From Endozoicomonas gorgoniicola (GTDB lineage: Bacteria > Pseudomonadota > Gammaproteobacteria > Pseudomonadales > Endozoicomonadaceae), in assembly GCF_025562715.2 (NCBI RefSeq), contig NZ_JAPFCC010000001.1:5294001-5358000 (forward strand): a stretch of 64,000 nt of DNA, read 5' to 3'. The translations under genes and the position numbers were made by a program. Below are positions 49,485 through 58,716 of this stretch, one piece after another. The notes beneath the pieces were generated by a model. The model worked only from the letters and a program-made list of their open reading frames with translations. It was not told the origin of the DNA and did no database searches. The stretch's first letter is position 1. Every line of letters starts with the position of its first letter.

Positions 49485-51122
49485 CTATTTTGAACCAGCG
49501 TTGGGACTATAGCTTGAGCCCAAAACAGGAGTGCCAGGCATAAGACCTCTTACCGCTTCTACTCTGTTCATTTCCAGTGGCTGTTCCTCATCTGAGGCTG
49601 CTCCCCCGCCCTCTGAATGCCTTGAGAAGATACATGATAATAGCCCCCGGAACCAGGCAGCCCAGGCTCGTTGTTGTGGCTCAGGTTCCGGTGTAGATGC
49701 TGGTACCAGAACGGCTTCAGCCGAGTAATGAGAGTTAACTTCAGAGACATAATCTAAACGCCTTAAAAATTCCCAATTTAAATGGTTTCCTCTTGGAGCC
49801 CCGTTGGGAGATAGGTCCTCTGATAACACAAGATCAACGATTATACTGTTACCATCACGTTGACAAATCCTTACAGAGTTGCGCAACAATATAAAGACAG
49901 ATTTGGGATTTCTGACTCTTATCTCTCTTGCAAAGCTTTTAAGGTGTCGGATAATCGTATCGGTAGGTGTTGAATCTAGAAAACTCAGGATGATTTGAAA
50001 TCTGGCTACCATGCCTCTGTTGAGATCCAGACCCTCGTGGTCATGGTCGGATCGGAAATAACCCTGTTGGCTTCCCCTTTCCAATCCTTCTTCTATCGCC
50101 AGTATCTTTGCTTCTGCCTGCTCTTCTGTCAGCTCTTCTGTCAGCTCTTCTGTCAGCTCTTCTGCCTGCTTTTCTGTCAGAGCAGCATCCTCATTATTTT
50201 CCTCCCAAACTGGCTCAACCTGATCATTTATTACCGTTGTTGCAGACGTACCCTCTCCAAAATTTTCTGGCGGGATTAGTTCATTCATTCCATCTGTTGC
50301 CGTTGTTACTGACGTACCCTCTCCAAAATTTTCTGGCGGGACGAGTTCATTCATTCCATCTGTTGCCGTTGTTGCAGACGTACCCACTCCATCATTTTCT
50401 GACGAAATTATTAGTTCATTCATACCCCCTGTTGTAGCCACTGAACCGAAACCGGCGCTAAGAGCGACCCTGAGTGATGATAGAGTGGCGTCCATATCGG
50501 AGGCATCATTGATGCGAATAATTAATTTGTGTATTGTTCCATCACTATCAAAGTACATACCTCGTATTGAATACCCTTTAATGGTGTCCAGTACCTTCAT
50601 AGAATCAAGGTGAGCCTTAATTCTGTTTATCAGGTCATTGGGGTTTTTAGAGAATTCTTCTTTTGATAATCGAATCTGGATTATTCCATATTCTTTAACA
50701 TTGTGATTTTCCGTATGTTGGGTGTTCAGATGTTCGTTGTTGTTTAAAAAGCTAATGCTGCGTAGTTCTTCGGATATGACTCTTGATCTTGCCCGCTCCG
50801 CAGTCGATGACTCCCTACCAAGCCAGACAGTATTTCGTCTAACCTGGATTTGAATCCATTGGTCGTAATTCAACGCCTCATCGACACTAACTTCTCTTAC
50901 GGTAGATGAGCGAAGCTCTAGTAGTGGAATGTTTATGCTACGGAAATTATGATCATAAAAAATAAATCTTTTACCCGTTTCCCCATCTGTATATTCATAA
51001 TAATGTCGAACATTGTCTTTTTTAAATCCTTTCGCTTGCCCGGCTCCTGAATAAATACCAATGAATACCAGACTAAAAACGACCAAACAAAATGACATGT
51101 AACGACCAATAGGCGTTTTCAT
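49485..51122 (-). CDS. Secreted repeat-containing protein of unknown function
   Basis: The 545-residue protein starts with a signal peptide (FCLVVFSLVFIGIYSGAGQA). The N-terminal ~215 residues are mixed alpha/beta (YYEYTDGETGKRFIFYD, KEYGIIQIRLSKEEF). The middle has three 22-residue repeats of the MNELIPPENFGEGTS type, then an acidic (LTEE)n run. A C-terminal domain of ~190 residues includes FQIILSFLDSTPTDTIIRHLK and SVFILLRNSVRIC. The tail carries LLSCIFSRHSEGGGAAS. I do not recognise the family. The layout, with variable repeats between two domains, suggests a surface or secreted host-interaction protein. Confidence 0.55.
   Translation of the reverse strand: MKTPIGRYMSFCLVVFSLVFIGIYSGAGQAKGFKKDNVRHYYEYTDGETGKRFIFYDHNFRSINIPLLELRSSTVREVSVDEALNYDQWIQIQVRRNTVWLGRESSTAERARSRVISEELRSISFLNNNEHLNTQHTENHNVKEYGIIQIRLSKEEFSKNPNDLINRIKAHLDSMKVLDTIKGYSIRGMYFDSDGTIHKLIIRINDASDMDATLSSLRVALSAGFGSVATTGGMNELIISSENDGVGTSATTATDGMNELVPPENFGEGTSVTTATDGMNELIPPENFGEGTSATTVINDQVEPVWEENNEDAALTEKQAEELTEELTEELTEEQAEAKILAIEEGLERGSQQGYFRSDHDHEGLDLNRGMVARFQIILSFLDSTPTDTIIRHLKSFAREIRVRNPKSVFILLRNSVRICQRDGNSIIVDLVLSEDLSPNGAPRGNHLNWEFLRRLDYVSEVNSHYSAEAVLVPASTPEPEPQQRAWAAWFRGLLSCIFSRHSEGGGAASDEEQPLEMNRVEAVRGLMPGTPVLGSSYSPNAGSK
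50121..50168 (-). repeat. 12-bp repeat coding for LTEE
   Basis: Three exact copies of CTCTTCTGTCAG (plus-strand reading) and one variant lie in tandem. They code for EELTEELTEELTEEQ in the secreted protein at 49485. Confidence 0.85.
50230..50430 (-). repeat. 66-bp tandem repeat (3 units) in the secreted protein
   Basis: The motif GACGTACCC starts at 50245, 50311 and 50377, exactly 66 bp apart. Units 1 and 2 are nearly identical and unit 3 is diverged. They code for 22-residue repeats (NELIPPENFGEGTSATTATDGM). Confidence 0.9.
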
Positions 51123-51470
51123 CAGCGTGTACCATAAAATGATTTCAGATAAAAAATAGGCATAAGTTTTTTTTTGTCCACTTTAAATTTTAAGTACTCA
51201 ATGACATCCGCCCGTCTCGAAAACGAACCAGTGTCGTTTAGTCTGTCTTCTGCAGCCATTCTTAGGGTAGACATTGACAGTCGATGATAATGTACTGTGG
51301 TTATGAATCTTGATGAATTTAATAAATTAATTTTTGTCTGAAGAAAAGTTGTAGCTGCCCAGAATTTGCAGTGGCGAAAATATAAAATACTTTATATGAA
51401 AATATGGCAGGCATAATACCCGCCAGTGCCTAAACTGTTGTCTCGATTCTTATATCACCGGAACCAGGGC
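51123..51470. other. AT-rich intergenic gap upstream of tryptophanase
   Basis: This 348-bp gap holds the promoters of the leftward repeat protein and the rightward tryptophanase. I looked for a TnaC-like leader peptide with a Trp codon near tnaA and found none that is convincing. No strong hairpin is apparent. Confidence 0.5.
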
Positions 51471-52865
51471 ATGAAAAGAATACCCGAACCTTTTCGTATA
51501 AAAATGGTGGAGCCGATCCGGATGGCCACCAGAGTTGAGCGGGAACAGGCTTTACGGGCAGCGGGCTACAATCCTTTTCTGTTAAAGAGCGATGATGTTT
51601 ACATTGATCTTCTGACAGATTCTGGTACAGGTGCCATGAGCGACCAGCAGTGGTCTGCCTTAATGGTTGGGGATGAGGCTTATGCGGGCAGTAAAAGCTT
51701 TATTCGACTCCAGCAGGTGGCTCAGGATATCTTTGGTTACGAATATGTTCTGCCGACCCACCAGGGGCGGGGGGCAGAACAGATTTTATTTCCTGAACTG
51801 GTTGCCCGGACCGGCCACAGCCAACCCGTTTTTATCTCTAATTACCACTTTGATACCACGGCAGCCCATGTGGAACTGGCCGGCGGTCAGGCAATCAACC
51901 TGGTTAAGGCCGAAGCGTTTGATACCGGTTATGCCGACCTGTGGAAAGGTGACCTTGACCTTAACCGCCTTCAGGAAAGCATTGCCACAACGGAAGTTGG
52001 GCAAATTGCCGGCATTATTATCACGATTACCTGTAACAGTGTTGGCGGGCAACCGGTTTCAATGGGCAATATACGTGCCGTCAGTGAAATCGCCAGACAG
52101 CATAATATTCCGGTGATACTCGATTGTGCGCGCTTCTGTGAAAACGCCTGGTTTATCAAACAGCGTGATCCGGATTATGCCGCAATATCACTGCCGGACA
52201 TTATTCGGGAAATGTTCAGCTACGGCGACATGCTGACGCTCTCGGCCAAAAAAGATCCGGTGGTGAACAGCGGTGGTTTGTGTTGTATCCGGGACGATGA
52301 AGACCTTTACCGCAATGTATCAGTTCGCTGTGTGCCGATGGAGGGGTTTATTACCTACGGCGGTATGACCGGGCGGGATATGGAAGCTCTGGCGACCGGG
52401 CTCCGGGAAGGAATGAACGAAGGTTTTCTCAGCTATCGCATCGGGCAGGTAGCGTATCTGGGAGAATGTCTGCATCAGGCGGGGATTCCTATTCAGTCCC
52501 CGACGGGGGGGCATGCTGTGTTCATCGACGCTAAAAGGATGCTGCCGCATATTCCGTCTGAGCAATTTCCGGCACTGGCATTGTCCAATGAACTGTATCT
52601 GGAGTCGGGTGTCAGAGGTGTTGAAATCGGTTCACTGTTGCTTGGGCGTGACCCTAAAACCGGTGAGCAGAAACCTTCGCCTATGGAATTGATGCGGCTG
52701 ACGATTCCCAGAAGGGTCTATACCAACGACCACATGGATTATGTGGCTGAGGCATTACAGGCTGTTAATGAGCGGGCTGAGAGCATTAAAGGCGTTCAGA
52801 TGATTTATGAGCCGCCGGTACTCAGGCATTTTACAGCCCGCTTCAAGTGGGTTAGCGAAGGTTAA
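51471..52865 (+). CDS. tnaA: Tryptophanase (tryptophan indole-lyase)
   Basis: The 464-residue PLP enzyme of the TnaA/TPL family shows LLTDSGTGAMSDQQW, LPTHQGRGAEQILF, ILDCARFCENAWFIK and the cofactor Lys pair in LSAKKD (~260-261). GVRGVEIGSLLLGRD carries Ile where tyrosine phenol-lyase has the substrate-binding Arg (MERG). This favours tryptophanase. It converts tryptophan to indole, pyruvate and ammonia. ATG 51471 (MKRIPEPFRIK) aligns with the family start. No tnaB permease or tnaC leader is adjacent. Confidence 0.88.
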   Translation: MKRIPEPFRIKMVEPIRMATRVEREQALRAAGYNPFLLKSDDVYIDLLTDSGTGAMSDQQWSALMVGDEAYAGSKSFIRLQQVAQDIFGYEYVLPTHQGRGAEQILFPELVARTGHSQPVFISNYHFDTTAAHVELAGGQAINLVKAEAFDTGYADLWKGDLDLNRLQESIATTEVGQIAGIIITITCNSVGGQPVSMGNIRAVSEIARQHNIPVILDCARFCENAWFIKQRDPDYAAISLPDIIREMFSYGDMLTLSAKKDPVVNSGGLCCIRDDEDLYRNVSVRCVPMEGFITYGGMTGRDMEALATGLREGMNEGFLSYRIGQVAYLGECLHQAGIPIQSPTGGHAVFIDAKRMLPHIPSEQFPALALSNELYLESGVRGVEIGSLLLGRDPKTGEQKPSPMELMRLTIPRRVYTNDHMDYVAEALQAVNERAESIKGVQMIYEPPVLRHFTARFKWVSEG

Positions 52866-53508
52866 GCACTGGCCAGTCGTTTTCCCGCGCTGCTTTTTCC
52901 AGCTCCGGATCTGGATTAACAGCAAACGGGAAATCTACCTTTTGCAACAGCGGCAGATCATTTTTAGAGTCACTGTAGAAATAGCTGCCTTCCATACTGA
53001 ACTCAGGGTTTTTGGTCAGCCATTCCTGCAGACGTAACACCTTGCCATCCTGGAAGGTTGGGATACCAGTTACTTTGCCAGTGTAACGGTTATCCTTAAT
53101 CTCCAGCTCGATAGCCAGCAGCGTATCGACACCAAACTCATTGGCGACAGGTTCAGCTATAAACTGGTTGGTGGCAGTGATGATCATCAGATGATCGCCC
53201 TGGTCCCGATGCCTTTGCAGCAACGCCCGGGCTTTTTCGAGCATAACCGGACGAATGTGTTCGTGCATAAACAGTTCGTGATATTGCTTCAGTTCACCCA
53301 TGGTGAAATGAGTCAGTGGTTCAAGGGCAAAATCCAGATACTGGTCAATATTCAGGCTGGCTTGCATGTACTGCTCATAAAAATAATCATTTCCCTTTCG
53401 GAAAGTTTCCACGTCTACCAGTTGTTGTTCGCACATGAACTCAATCCAAAGACGATCGCTGTCATCAGCGATCAGAGTATTATCCAGATCAAAAATTGCG
53501 AGAGCCAC
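52852..53508 (-). CDS. HAD-superfamily phosphatase (SerB/CicA-like, subfamily IB)
   Basis: The 218-residue protein has all HAD motifs: IFDLDNTLIADDSD (nucleophile Asp), LMIITATNQFI (motif II), GKVLRLQEWL (motif III Lys) and FYSDSKNDLPLL (motif IV). The cap insertion is helical, as in IB hydrolases. It probably dephosphorylates a small metabolite such as phosphoserine or histidinol phosphate; the substrate is not certain. It overlaps the end of the convergent tnaA by 14 bp. A HAD gene next to rppH-ptsP is a common gammaproteobacterial neighbourhood. Confidence 0.86.
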   Translation of the reverse strand: MALAIFDLDNTLIADDSDRLWIEFMCEQQLVDVETFRKGNDYFYEQYMQASLNIDQYLDFALEPLTHFTMGELKQYHELFMHEHIRPVMLEKARALLQRHRDQGDHLMIITATNQFIAEPVANEFGVDTLLAIELEIKDNRYTGKVTGIPTFQDGKVLRLQEWLTKNPEFSMEGSYFYSDSKNDLPLLQKVDFPFAVNPDPELEKAARENDWPVLNLR

Positions 53509-53809
53509 AAGACCTCCTGTTAGTCTCCACGGTTGATGAAATTTTTATAACTGCAGGCCATGAAATAGTTAAGGACGCAGTTCAGACCGGAACAGTCTAA
53601 GGCATCAATATGACAAAAACAGGACTAAGGTCAGCTTTTAACAGGAATTTTTGCAGGTTTGTGAATACAGATAACCTGTGAGTAAGGACTAACCTGTCTG
53701 TTTTCAGAGGCAGATCAATATTAGTCTAACTAAATTGGCATCTTCGTTGCTGTGTTTACGCCGTTTGTGAAACAATGCGTTATAAGAAACATTTTAGGTA
53801 GCCGCAGGC
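53509..53809. other. Intergenic gap before rppH
   Basis: The 301-bp gap separates the divergent HAD and rppH genes and must hold both promoters. I see no gene, strong hairpin or clear operator in it. Confidence 0.5.
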
Positions 53810-54301
53810 GTGATTGATTCAGATGGATTCAGACCAAACGTCGGTATTATCCTCGCAAATCAACACGGTCAGGTCCTTTGGGCGCGGCGTATAAGACAGG
53901 ACGCATGGCAATTCCCCCAGGGGGGAATTAATGATGGAGAATCTCCGGAAGAGGCCATGTACCGGGAGCTCTATGAAGAGATAGGCCTTCAGCCGGAAGA
54001 CGTGGAAATTCTGGCTTGTACCCGGGGATGGTTGCGTTATCGATTGCCTCGACGTCTTGTACGCAAAGAGCAGTACCCACTCTGTATTGGACAGAAACAG
54101 AAGTGGTTCCTGCTGAAGTTGCTCACAAGCGATGACCGTGTCAGCGTGGATCATACACCGTCCCCCGAGTTCGACGGATGGCGTTGGGTCAGTTATTGGT
54201 ACCCTCTTGGGCAGGTTGTGTCATTCAAGCGGGAAGTGTATCGACGAGCCTTGCGGGAGCTGGCTCCAAGGATTGGGCGTCTGCAGGGTGGTGGTAGTTA
54301 A
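53810..54301 (+). CDS. rppH: RNA pyrophosphohydrolase RppH
   Basis: The 163-residue Nudix hydrolase begins IDSDGFRPNVGIILAN, and the Nudix box GGINDGESPEEAMYRELYEEIGL is complete. It removes pyrophosphate from the 5' end of RNAs and so starts mRNA decay. The start is a GTG at 53810. ptsP follows 139 bp later, the same order as in E. coli. Confidence 0.95.
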   Translation: MIDSDGFRPNVGIILANQHGQVLWARRIRQDAWQFPQGGINDGESPEEAMYRELYEEIGLQPEDVEILACTRGWLRYRLPRRLVRKEQYPLCIGQKQKWFLLKLLTSDDRVSVDHTPSPEFDGWRWVSYWYPLGQVVSFKREVYRRALRELAPRIGRLQGGGS

Positions 54302-54440
54302 CAAACCCTGACACACTCTGATGTTGATGCTGTCCGGTAATGGCTCGACCTGAGGCAGGTGCTACTGAATAGACGTCACTGATTTTAATACAGGCGTCAC
54401 CGATTAAGGAATTTCAGGCGGAGGTTAAGAGCAGACGACT

Positions 54441-56717
54441 ATGTTGAACACCCTGCGCACAATTGTTCAGGAAGTCAGTGCTGCCTCTGACCTCAGGGCC
54501 GCGTTGCAGATTATTGTGCAGCGTGTTCGGGACACCATGAAGACAGACGTCTGTTCTGTTTACCTGTTCGACCAGGAACAGAGTGAATATACCCTGAGTG
54601 CTACGGAAGGGCTGAACCCTTCTGCTGTAGGGGTGGTGAAAATGACCCAGTCCGAAGGACTGGTCGGGCAGGTTGGGCTTCGGGAAGAGCCGATCAACCT
54701 TGAAGACGCTGCTGCACATCCCAGATTTCTCTACATCAAAGAAACCGGCGAGGAACGTTACCATTCGTTTCTCGGGGTGCCTATTATCCATCATCGCCAG
54801 ATTCTTGGTGTTATGGTGGTTCAGCAAAAAGAACGCCGTCGTTTTGATGAACACGAAGAAGCGTTTCTGGTCACCATGTCTGCCCAGCTGGCAGGGGTGA
54901 TAGCCCACGCCGAAGCCACAGGTTCTCTTCTCGTTACACCGAACAACCCCAGAAAAACTGCCCGATTTCAAGGGACTGCCGGCGCCTCAGGTGTTGCCAT
55001 TGGTGAAGCGGTTGTAGCCGCGCCTCCGGCAGACCTGGGGGCTGTGCCTGATCGTCAGCATGACGACCTTGACGCAGAACTGGCTTTACTGGATCGGGCG
55101 CTGGAAGCCGTGCGTGCGGAAATGAAAGCAACGGCAGCAAAACTCTCAGAACTGCTTCCAGTGGAAGAACAGGCTCTGTTTGATGTTTATCTCAGTATGC
55201 TGGATGACAATGCGTTAGGGCTTGAAATCCGTAACCAGATCATGGCAGGCAGCTGGGCTCCCGCTGCCTTGCGGTATGTCATTGATGAGCATGTCCGTAA
55301 TTTTGAAAAGATGGAAGATGCTTACCTGCGGGAACGGGCAGCCGATGTCAAAGACCTTGGTCGACGGGTGCTGTCCTACCTGCAAAAAGAAGACAAAAAC
55401 AACATCATTTACCCAGACAATACCGTTCTGGTCAGTGAAGAGTTAACGCCGGTCATGCTGGCCGACGTTCCCCATGAACAGTTGTCAGGTCTGGTGTCAG
55501 TGAAGGGATCGGGCAACTCCCATGCCGCCATTCTTGCCAGAGCGCTGGGTATCCCTACGGTCATGGGAGCGGTTGATCTGCCCTTCCTGAAACTGTCGGG
55601 AAACCAGCTGATCGTCGATGGCAACCTTGGGTTGGTTTACTCGACCCCTTCCGCTGAGTTGCTGGAACACTACCAGGTAGTGGTTGAAGAGGAGCAGGAG
55701 TTTACCGAAGGACTTGAAGCAATCAGCGGTTTGCCCTGCCTGACGCCTGATAACTATCGAATTCCCCTTTGGGTCAATACGGGATTGATGACTGATACCG
55801 TTCGTTCACTGGACCGGGGCGCTGAAGGTGTAGGTCTTTACAGGACCGAAGTGCCTTTCCTGCTCAGGGAACGTTTCCCCAGTGAACTGGAACAGGAAAA
55901 AATCTACCGGCACCAGCTGGAAGCTTTTGCTCCAAGACCTGTGACCATGCGAACCCTGGATATTGGCGGTGACAAGTCCCTGAGTTATTTCCCCATCAAA
56001 GAAGATAACCCATTCCTGGGCTGGCGGGGCATTCGGGTAACACTGGATCATCCGGAAATTTTTCTGGTGCAGGTACGAGCCATGCTCAAGGCCAGTGTCG
56101 GGCTGGATAACCTCCGGATTATGCTGCCCATGATTACCAGCGTGTTCGAGGTGGAAGAGGCGATGCACCTTATTCATCGCGCACATACCGAAGTATTGTC
56201 TGAAGGTCTGCCCGTGGTGATGCCGCCGGTCGGTGTCATGATCGAGGTGCCAGCGGCGGTCTATCAGGTCAGGGATCTGGCAAAGCAGGTTGACTTCCTG
56301 TCCATCGGTTCCAATGACCTTACCCAGTACCTGCTGGCGGTTGACCGGAATAACCCCCGTGTTGCCGACCTGTATAACTCCTACCATCCGGCGGTATTGC
56401 AGGCTTTGCAAAAAGTCGTTAAGGACGCCCATAAAGAAGGTAAAACCGTCAGCATTTGCGGCGAACTTGCCGGAGACCCTGCAGCGGCAGTGCTGTTAAT
56501 GGCAATGGGGGTTGATATGTTGTCTATGAGTGCCACGAACCTGCTTAAAGTGAAGTGGGCATTGAGGCGGATGACCATGGAAAAGGCCAGGGATATACTG
56601 GCTGAAGTGTTGACGATGGATAACGCTCAGGTGATTCGCAGCTCTCTTGAGCTGGCACTGTGCCGTGAAGGACTTGGTAAAGTTCTGGGTATTAAGAGCC
56701 GCCGTTTCAACGATTGA
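54441..56717 (+). CDS. ptsP: PEP-protein phosphotransferase PtsP (nitrogen-PTS enzyme I)
   Basis: The 758-residue protein has an N-terminal GAF domain (about 1-160) and then enzyme I of the PTS. The phospho-accepting His is in GSGNSHAAILARALGIP, the PEP-binding part reads DIGGDKSLSYFPIKEDNP, and the active Cys is in SICGELAGDP. It phosphorylates NPr in the regulatory nitrogen-PTS. The length matches E. coli PtsP (748). Confidence 0.95.
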   Translation: MLNTLRTIVQEVSAASDLRAALQIIVQRVRDTMKTDVCSVYLFDQEQSEYTLSATEGLNPSAVGVVKMTQSEGLVGQVGLREEPINLEDAAAHPRFLYIKETGEERYHSFLGVPIIHHRQILGVMVVQQKERRRFDEHEEAFLVTMSAQLAGVIAHAEATGSLLVTPNNPRKTARFQGTAGASGVAIGEAVVAAPPADLGAVPDRQHDDLDAELALLDRALEAVRAEMKATAAKLSELLPVEEQALFDVYLSMLDDNALGLEIRNQIMAGSWAPAALRYVIDEHVRNFEKMEDAYLRERAADVKDLGRRVLSYLQKEDKNNIIYPDNTVLVSEELTPVMLADVPHEQLSGLVSVKGSGNSHAAILARALGIPTVMGAVDLPFLKLSGNQLIVDGNLGLVYSTPSAELLEHYQVVVEEEQEFTEGLEAISGLPCLTPDNYRIPLWVNTGLMTDTVRSLDRGAEGVGLYRTEVPFLLRERFPSELEQEKIYRHQLEAFAPRPVTMRTLDIGGDKSLSYFPIKEDNPFLGWRGIRVTLDHPEIFLVQVRAMLKASVGLDNLRIMLPMITSVFEVEEAMHLIHRAHTEVLSEGLPVVMPPVGVMIEVPAAVYQVRDLAKQVDFLSIGSNDLTQYLLAVDRNNPRVADLYNSYHPAVLQALQKVVKDAHKEGKTVSICGELAGDPAAAVLLMAMGVDMLSMSATNLLKVKWALRRMTMEKARDILAEVLTMDNAQVIRSSLELALCREGLGKVLGIKSRRFND

Positions 56718-56891
56718 TTTCCTTCCTCACTTTCTCCCATTGTTGTCTATTTTTCTGGCATTGATTTTTCCAAAACGTAGTTAGCAAAAAGTGTCGTCTA
56801 CTATTGCCCGGTTTCTGTTGTTTAGACGGCAGAATTTGTATAAATCGGGCTGCATTCAGACATTTGCATGAGTTCAGCCCTTAACAGCTTC

Positions 56892-57308
56892 TCAATTTTC
56901 AGGCGATATTTGTGCCTGCAGGTCGATGTGTACGACGTCTGTTCTTTGAACCTCGTAAAAGAGGGTGACTTTTTTGATGACGCGACCATGGATTTCGATA
57001 GGAATCATCCTTGAATTTAAGCCCGACCGAACCGTTCTCTGAATGCTGACATTGATGTTGTCTCCGTCGTTCAGTATCAGCTTGGCATAGTGTATGTCTA
57101 TGTTGCCTTTTGAAGCATGAAAACGAATAGCCTTAATGTTCTTGCTCTGAAATGATTTCAGTATCGGTATGTTGACCATCTGCGCGGTAGATCGTACATG
57201 TGTACTGCCAATCGTTTGCCAGTTTTCTTCCTGTGCCAGAGTCAGCGTTGATACGAACAGTGTTGATACCAGCAGTGCAGCAGAAAGAAGGTAGCGGAAA
57301 CTCAGCAT
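56892..57308 (-). CDS. Small exported protein, YaaI/DUF2541-like
   Basis: The 138-residue protein has a signal peptide (LLSAALLVSTLFVSTLTLAQ) and one beta-rich domain: WQTIGSTHV, IKAIRFHASKGNIDIHYAKL, RVIKKVTLFYEV and a C-terminal VVHIDLQAQISPEN. It resembles the YaaI family of periplasmic proteins of unknown function. An ISL3 element has inserted 35 bp upstream of its start, probably affecting its promoter. Confidence 0.65.
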   Translation of the reverse strand: MLSFRYLLSAALLVSTLFVSTLTLAQEENWQTIGSTHVRSTAQMVNIPILKSFQSKNIKAIRFHASKGNIDIHYAKLILNDGDNINVSIQRTVRSGLNSRMIPIEIHGRVIKKVTLFYEVQRTDVVHIDLQAQISPEN

Positions 57309-57342
57309 TCTGAAATCCTCTTAATACTTATTGCAAATAATA

Positions 57343-58672
57343 GGCTCTTCCTCAATTTGAGTGGGTGATTTATTATATTCTGAAGCACTCAATGCAAGGA
57401 TGCACCGATGCGTGATAAGCAACTCTATTCTCAAATACTGGGTATTGAGTCTCCTTGGTTCGTTTCTGAAGTTGAATTGTCATTACAGGATCAACAGGTT
57501 CGGGTATTCATTGAACACAATGGTAAAAAGGCCTGCAAATGCAGTGTTTGCGATAAGCCCTGCTCTGGCTACGACCACATCACTCAGAAGTGGCGTCATC
57601 TGGATACCTGTCAGTTTCAGACTATTCTAGTTGCCAGGGTTCCACGGACCCAGTGCCCTGAGCATAAGGTGTTAGCCATCAATGTGCCCTGGGCTGAATC
57701 TGACTCTCGATATACAGCTCTGTTTGAAGCCCTTGTTATTGACTGGCTAAAGGAGGCAACTACGAAGGCAGTTGCACGACAAATGAAGCTTGGTTGGAAT
57801 GCCATAGACGGTATTCAGCAGCGTGCAGTGAAGAGAGGACTGGCTCGTCGTGATGCTAAGCCACCAAAACGAATCGCTGTTGATGAAACCTCATTTCAAA
57901 AGCATCATGAATACGTCACAGTGGTCACTGACCACGACCAAGGCGTTGTTATTCACGTTTCTGATGACCGTAAAAGTGACAGTCTCAACGAGTACTTTGA
58001 CACACTGCCCTATGACCATAAAGAGGGGATCGAATGCGTGACGATGGACATGTCCAAGGCTTACATCAAGTCAGTCAGTGAGAATGTTCCAGACGCAGAT
58101 CAGAAGATTGCATTTGATAAGTTTCACGTTGCTCAGTCTCTGGGTAAAGCTGTCAACAAGGTTCGGATAGAAGAGAACAAAGCCCTTGTAAACCAAGGTG
58201 TAGAGCTGCTTAAGGGGACTCGCTACGACTGGCTGACTAACCCTGAAAACATGTCTGAAGAGCAGTGGGATAACTTCGAACCACTGAGAAACTCGACACT
58301 TAAAACAGCTCGCGCCTGGGCCATCCGGCAAATGGCAATGAGCTTATGGAATTACAAGTCCAGAGCTTGGGCAATCAAGGCCTGGAAGAGGTGGCTATGC
58401 TGGGCGCAGAGATGTCGGCTTGAGCCCATAAAAGAAGTTGCCAGAACGGTCAAAGAGCACTTGTGGGGTATCATCAACGCTATTGTCCTTGAGGCTAATA
58501 ACGGTCGAGCAGAGGGAGTGAACAGCAAGATTCAGAGTTTGAAGAATCGGGCTTGTGGCTTTCGAAACCGTGAAAGATATAAGACAGCGATCTACTTTCA
58601 TCTTGGAGGCTTGGACTTGTACCCCACTGGCGTACATCGTTGAAAACTACCCACTTAAAACAGGGAAGAACC
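57343..58672 (+). mobile_element. ISL3-family insertion sequence, 1330 bp, with 8-bp target duplication
   Basis: The ends are imperfect inverted repeats: GGCTCTTCCTCAATTTGAGTGG at the left and GGTTCTTCCCTGTTTTAAGTGG read inward from the right (first 20 bases about 70% alike). AAATAATA flanks both sides exactly (57335-57342 and 58673-58680), the 8-bp duplication typical of ISL3. The element holds a single transposase and appears intact. Confidence 0.94.
57408..58643 (+). CDS. ISL3-family transposase
   Basis: The 411-residue protein has an N-terminal zinc finger (CKCSVCDKPC, CPEHK), a helix-turn-helix (TTKAVARQMKLGWNAIDGI) and the DDE core: IAVDETSFQKH, VTMDMSKAYIKSV and the Glu in NNGRAEGVNSKIQ. 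The C-terminus RACGFRNRERYKTAIYFHLGGL is characteristic of ISL3. No frameshift is seen. Confidence 0.95.
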   Translation: MRDKQLYSQILGIESPWFVSEVELSLQDQQVRVFIEHNGKKACKCSVCDKPCSGYDHITQKWRHLDTCQFQTILVARVPRTQCPEHKVLAINVPWAESDSRYTALFEALVIDWLKEATTKAVARQMKLGWNAIDGIQQRAVKRGLARRDAKPPKRIAVDETSFQKHHEYVTVVTDHDQGVVIHVSDDRKSDSLNEYFDTLPYDHKEGIECVTMDMSKAYIKSVSENVPDADQKIAFDKFHVAQSLGKAVNKVRIEENKALVNQGVELLKGTRYDWLTNPENMSEEQWDNFEPLRNSTLKTARAWAIRQMAMSLWNYKSRAWAIKAWKRWLCWAQRCRLEPIKEVARTVKEHLWGIINAIVLEANNGRAEGVNSKIQSLKNRACGFRNRERYKTAIYFHLGGLDLYPTGVHR

Positions 58673-58716
58673 AAATAATAAGAAGGTAGCCACTTTTCTC
58701 TGGAGTAGCTGACAGA

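Noticed and set aside
51471..52865. Tyrosine phenol-lyase instead of tryptophanase
   Set aside because: The GVEIGSLLLGRD stretch has Ile where phenol-lyases have the substrate-binding Arg, and it continues as in TnaA.
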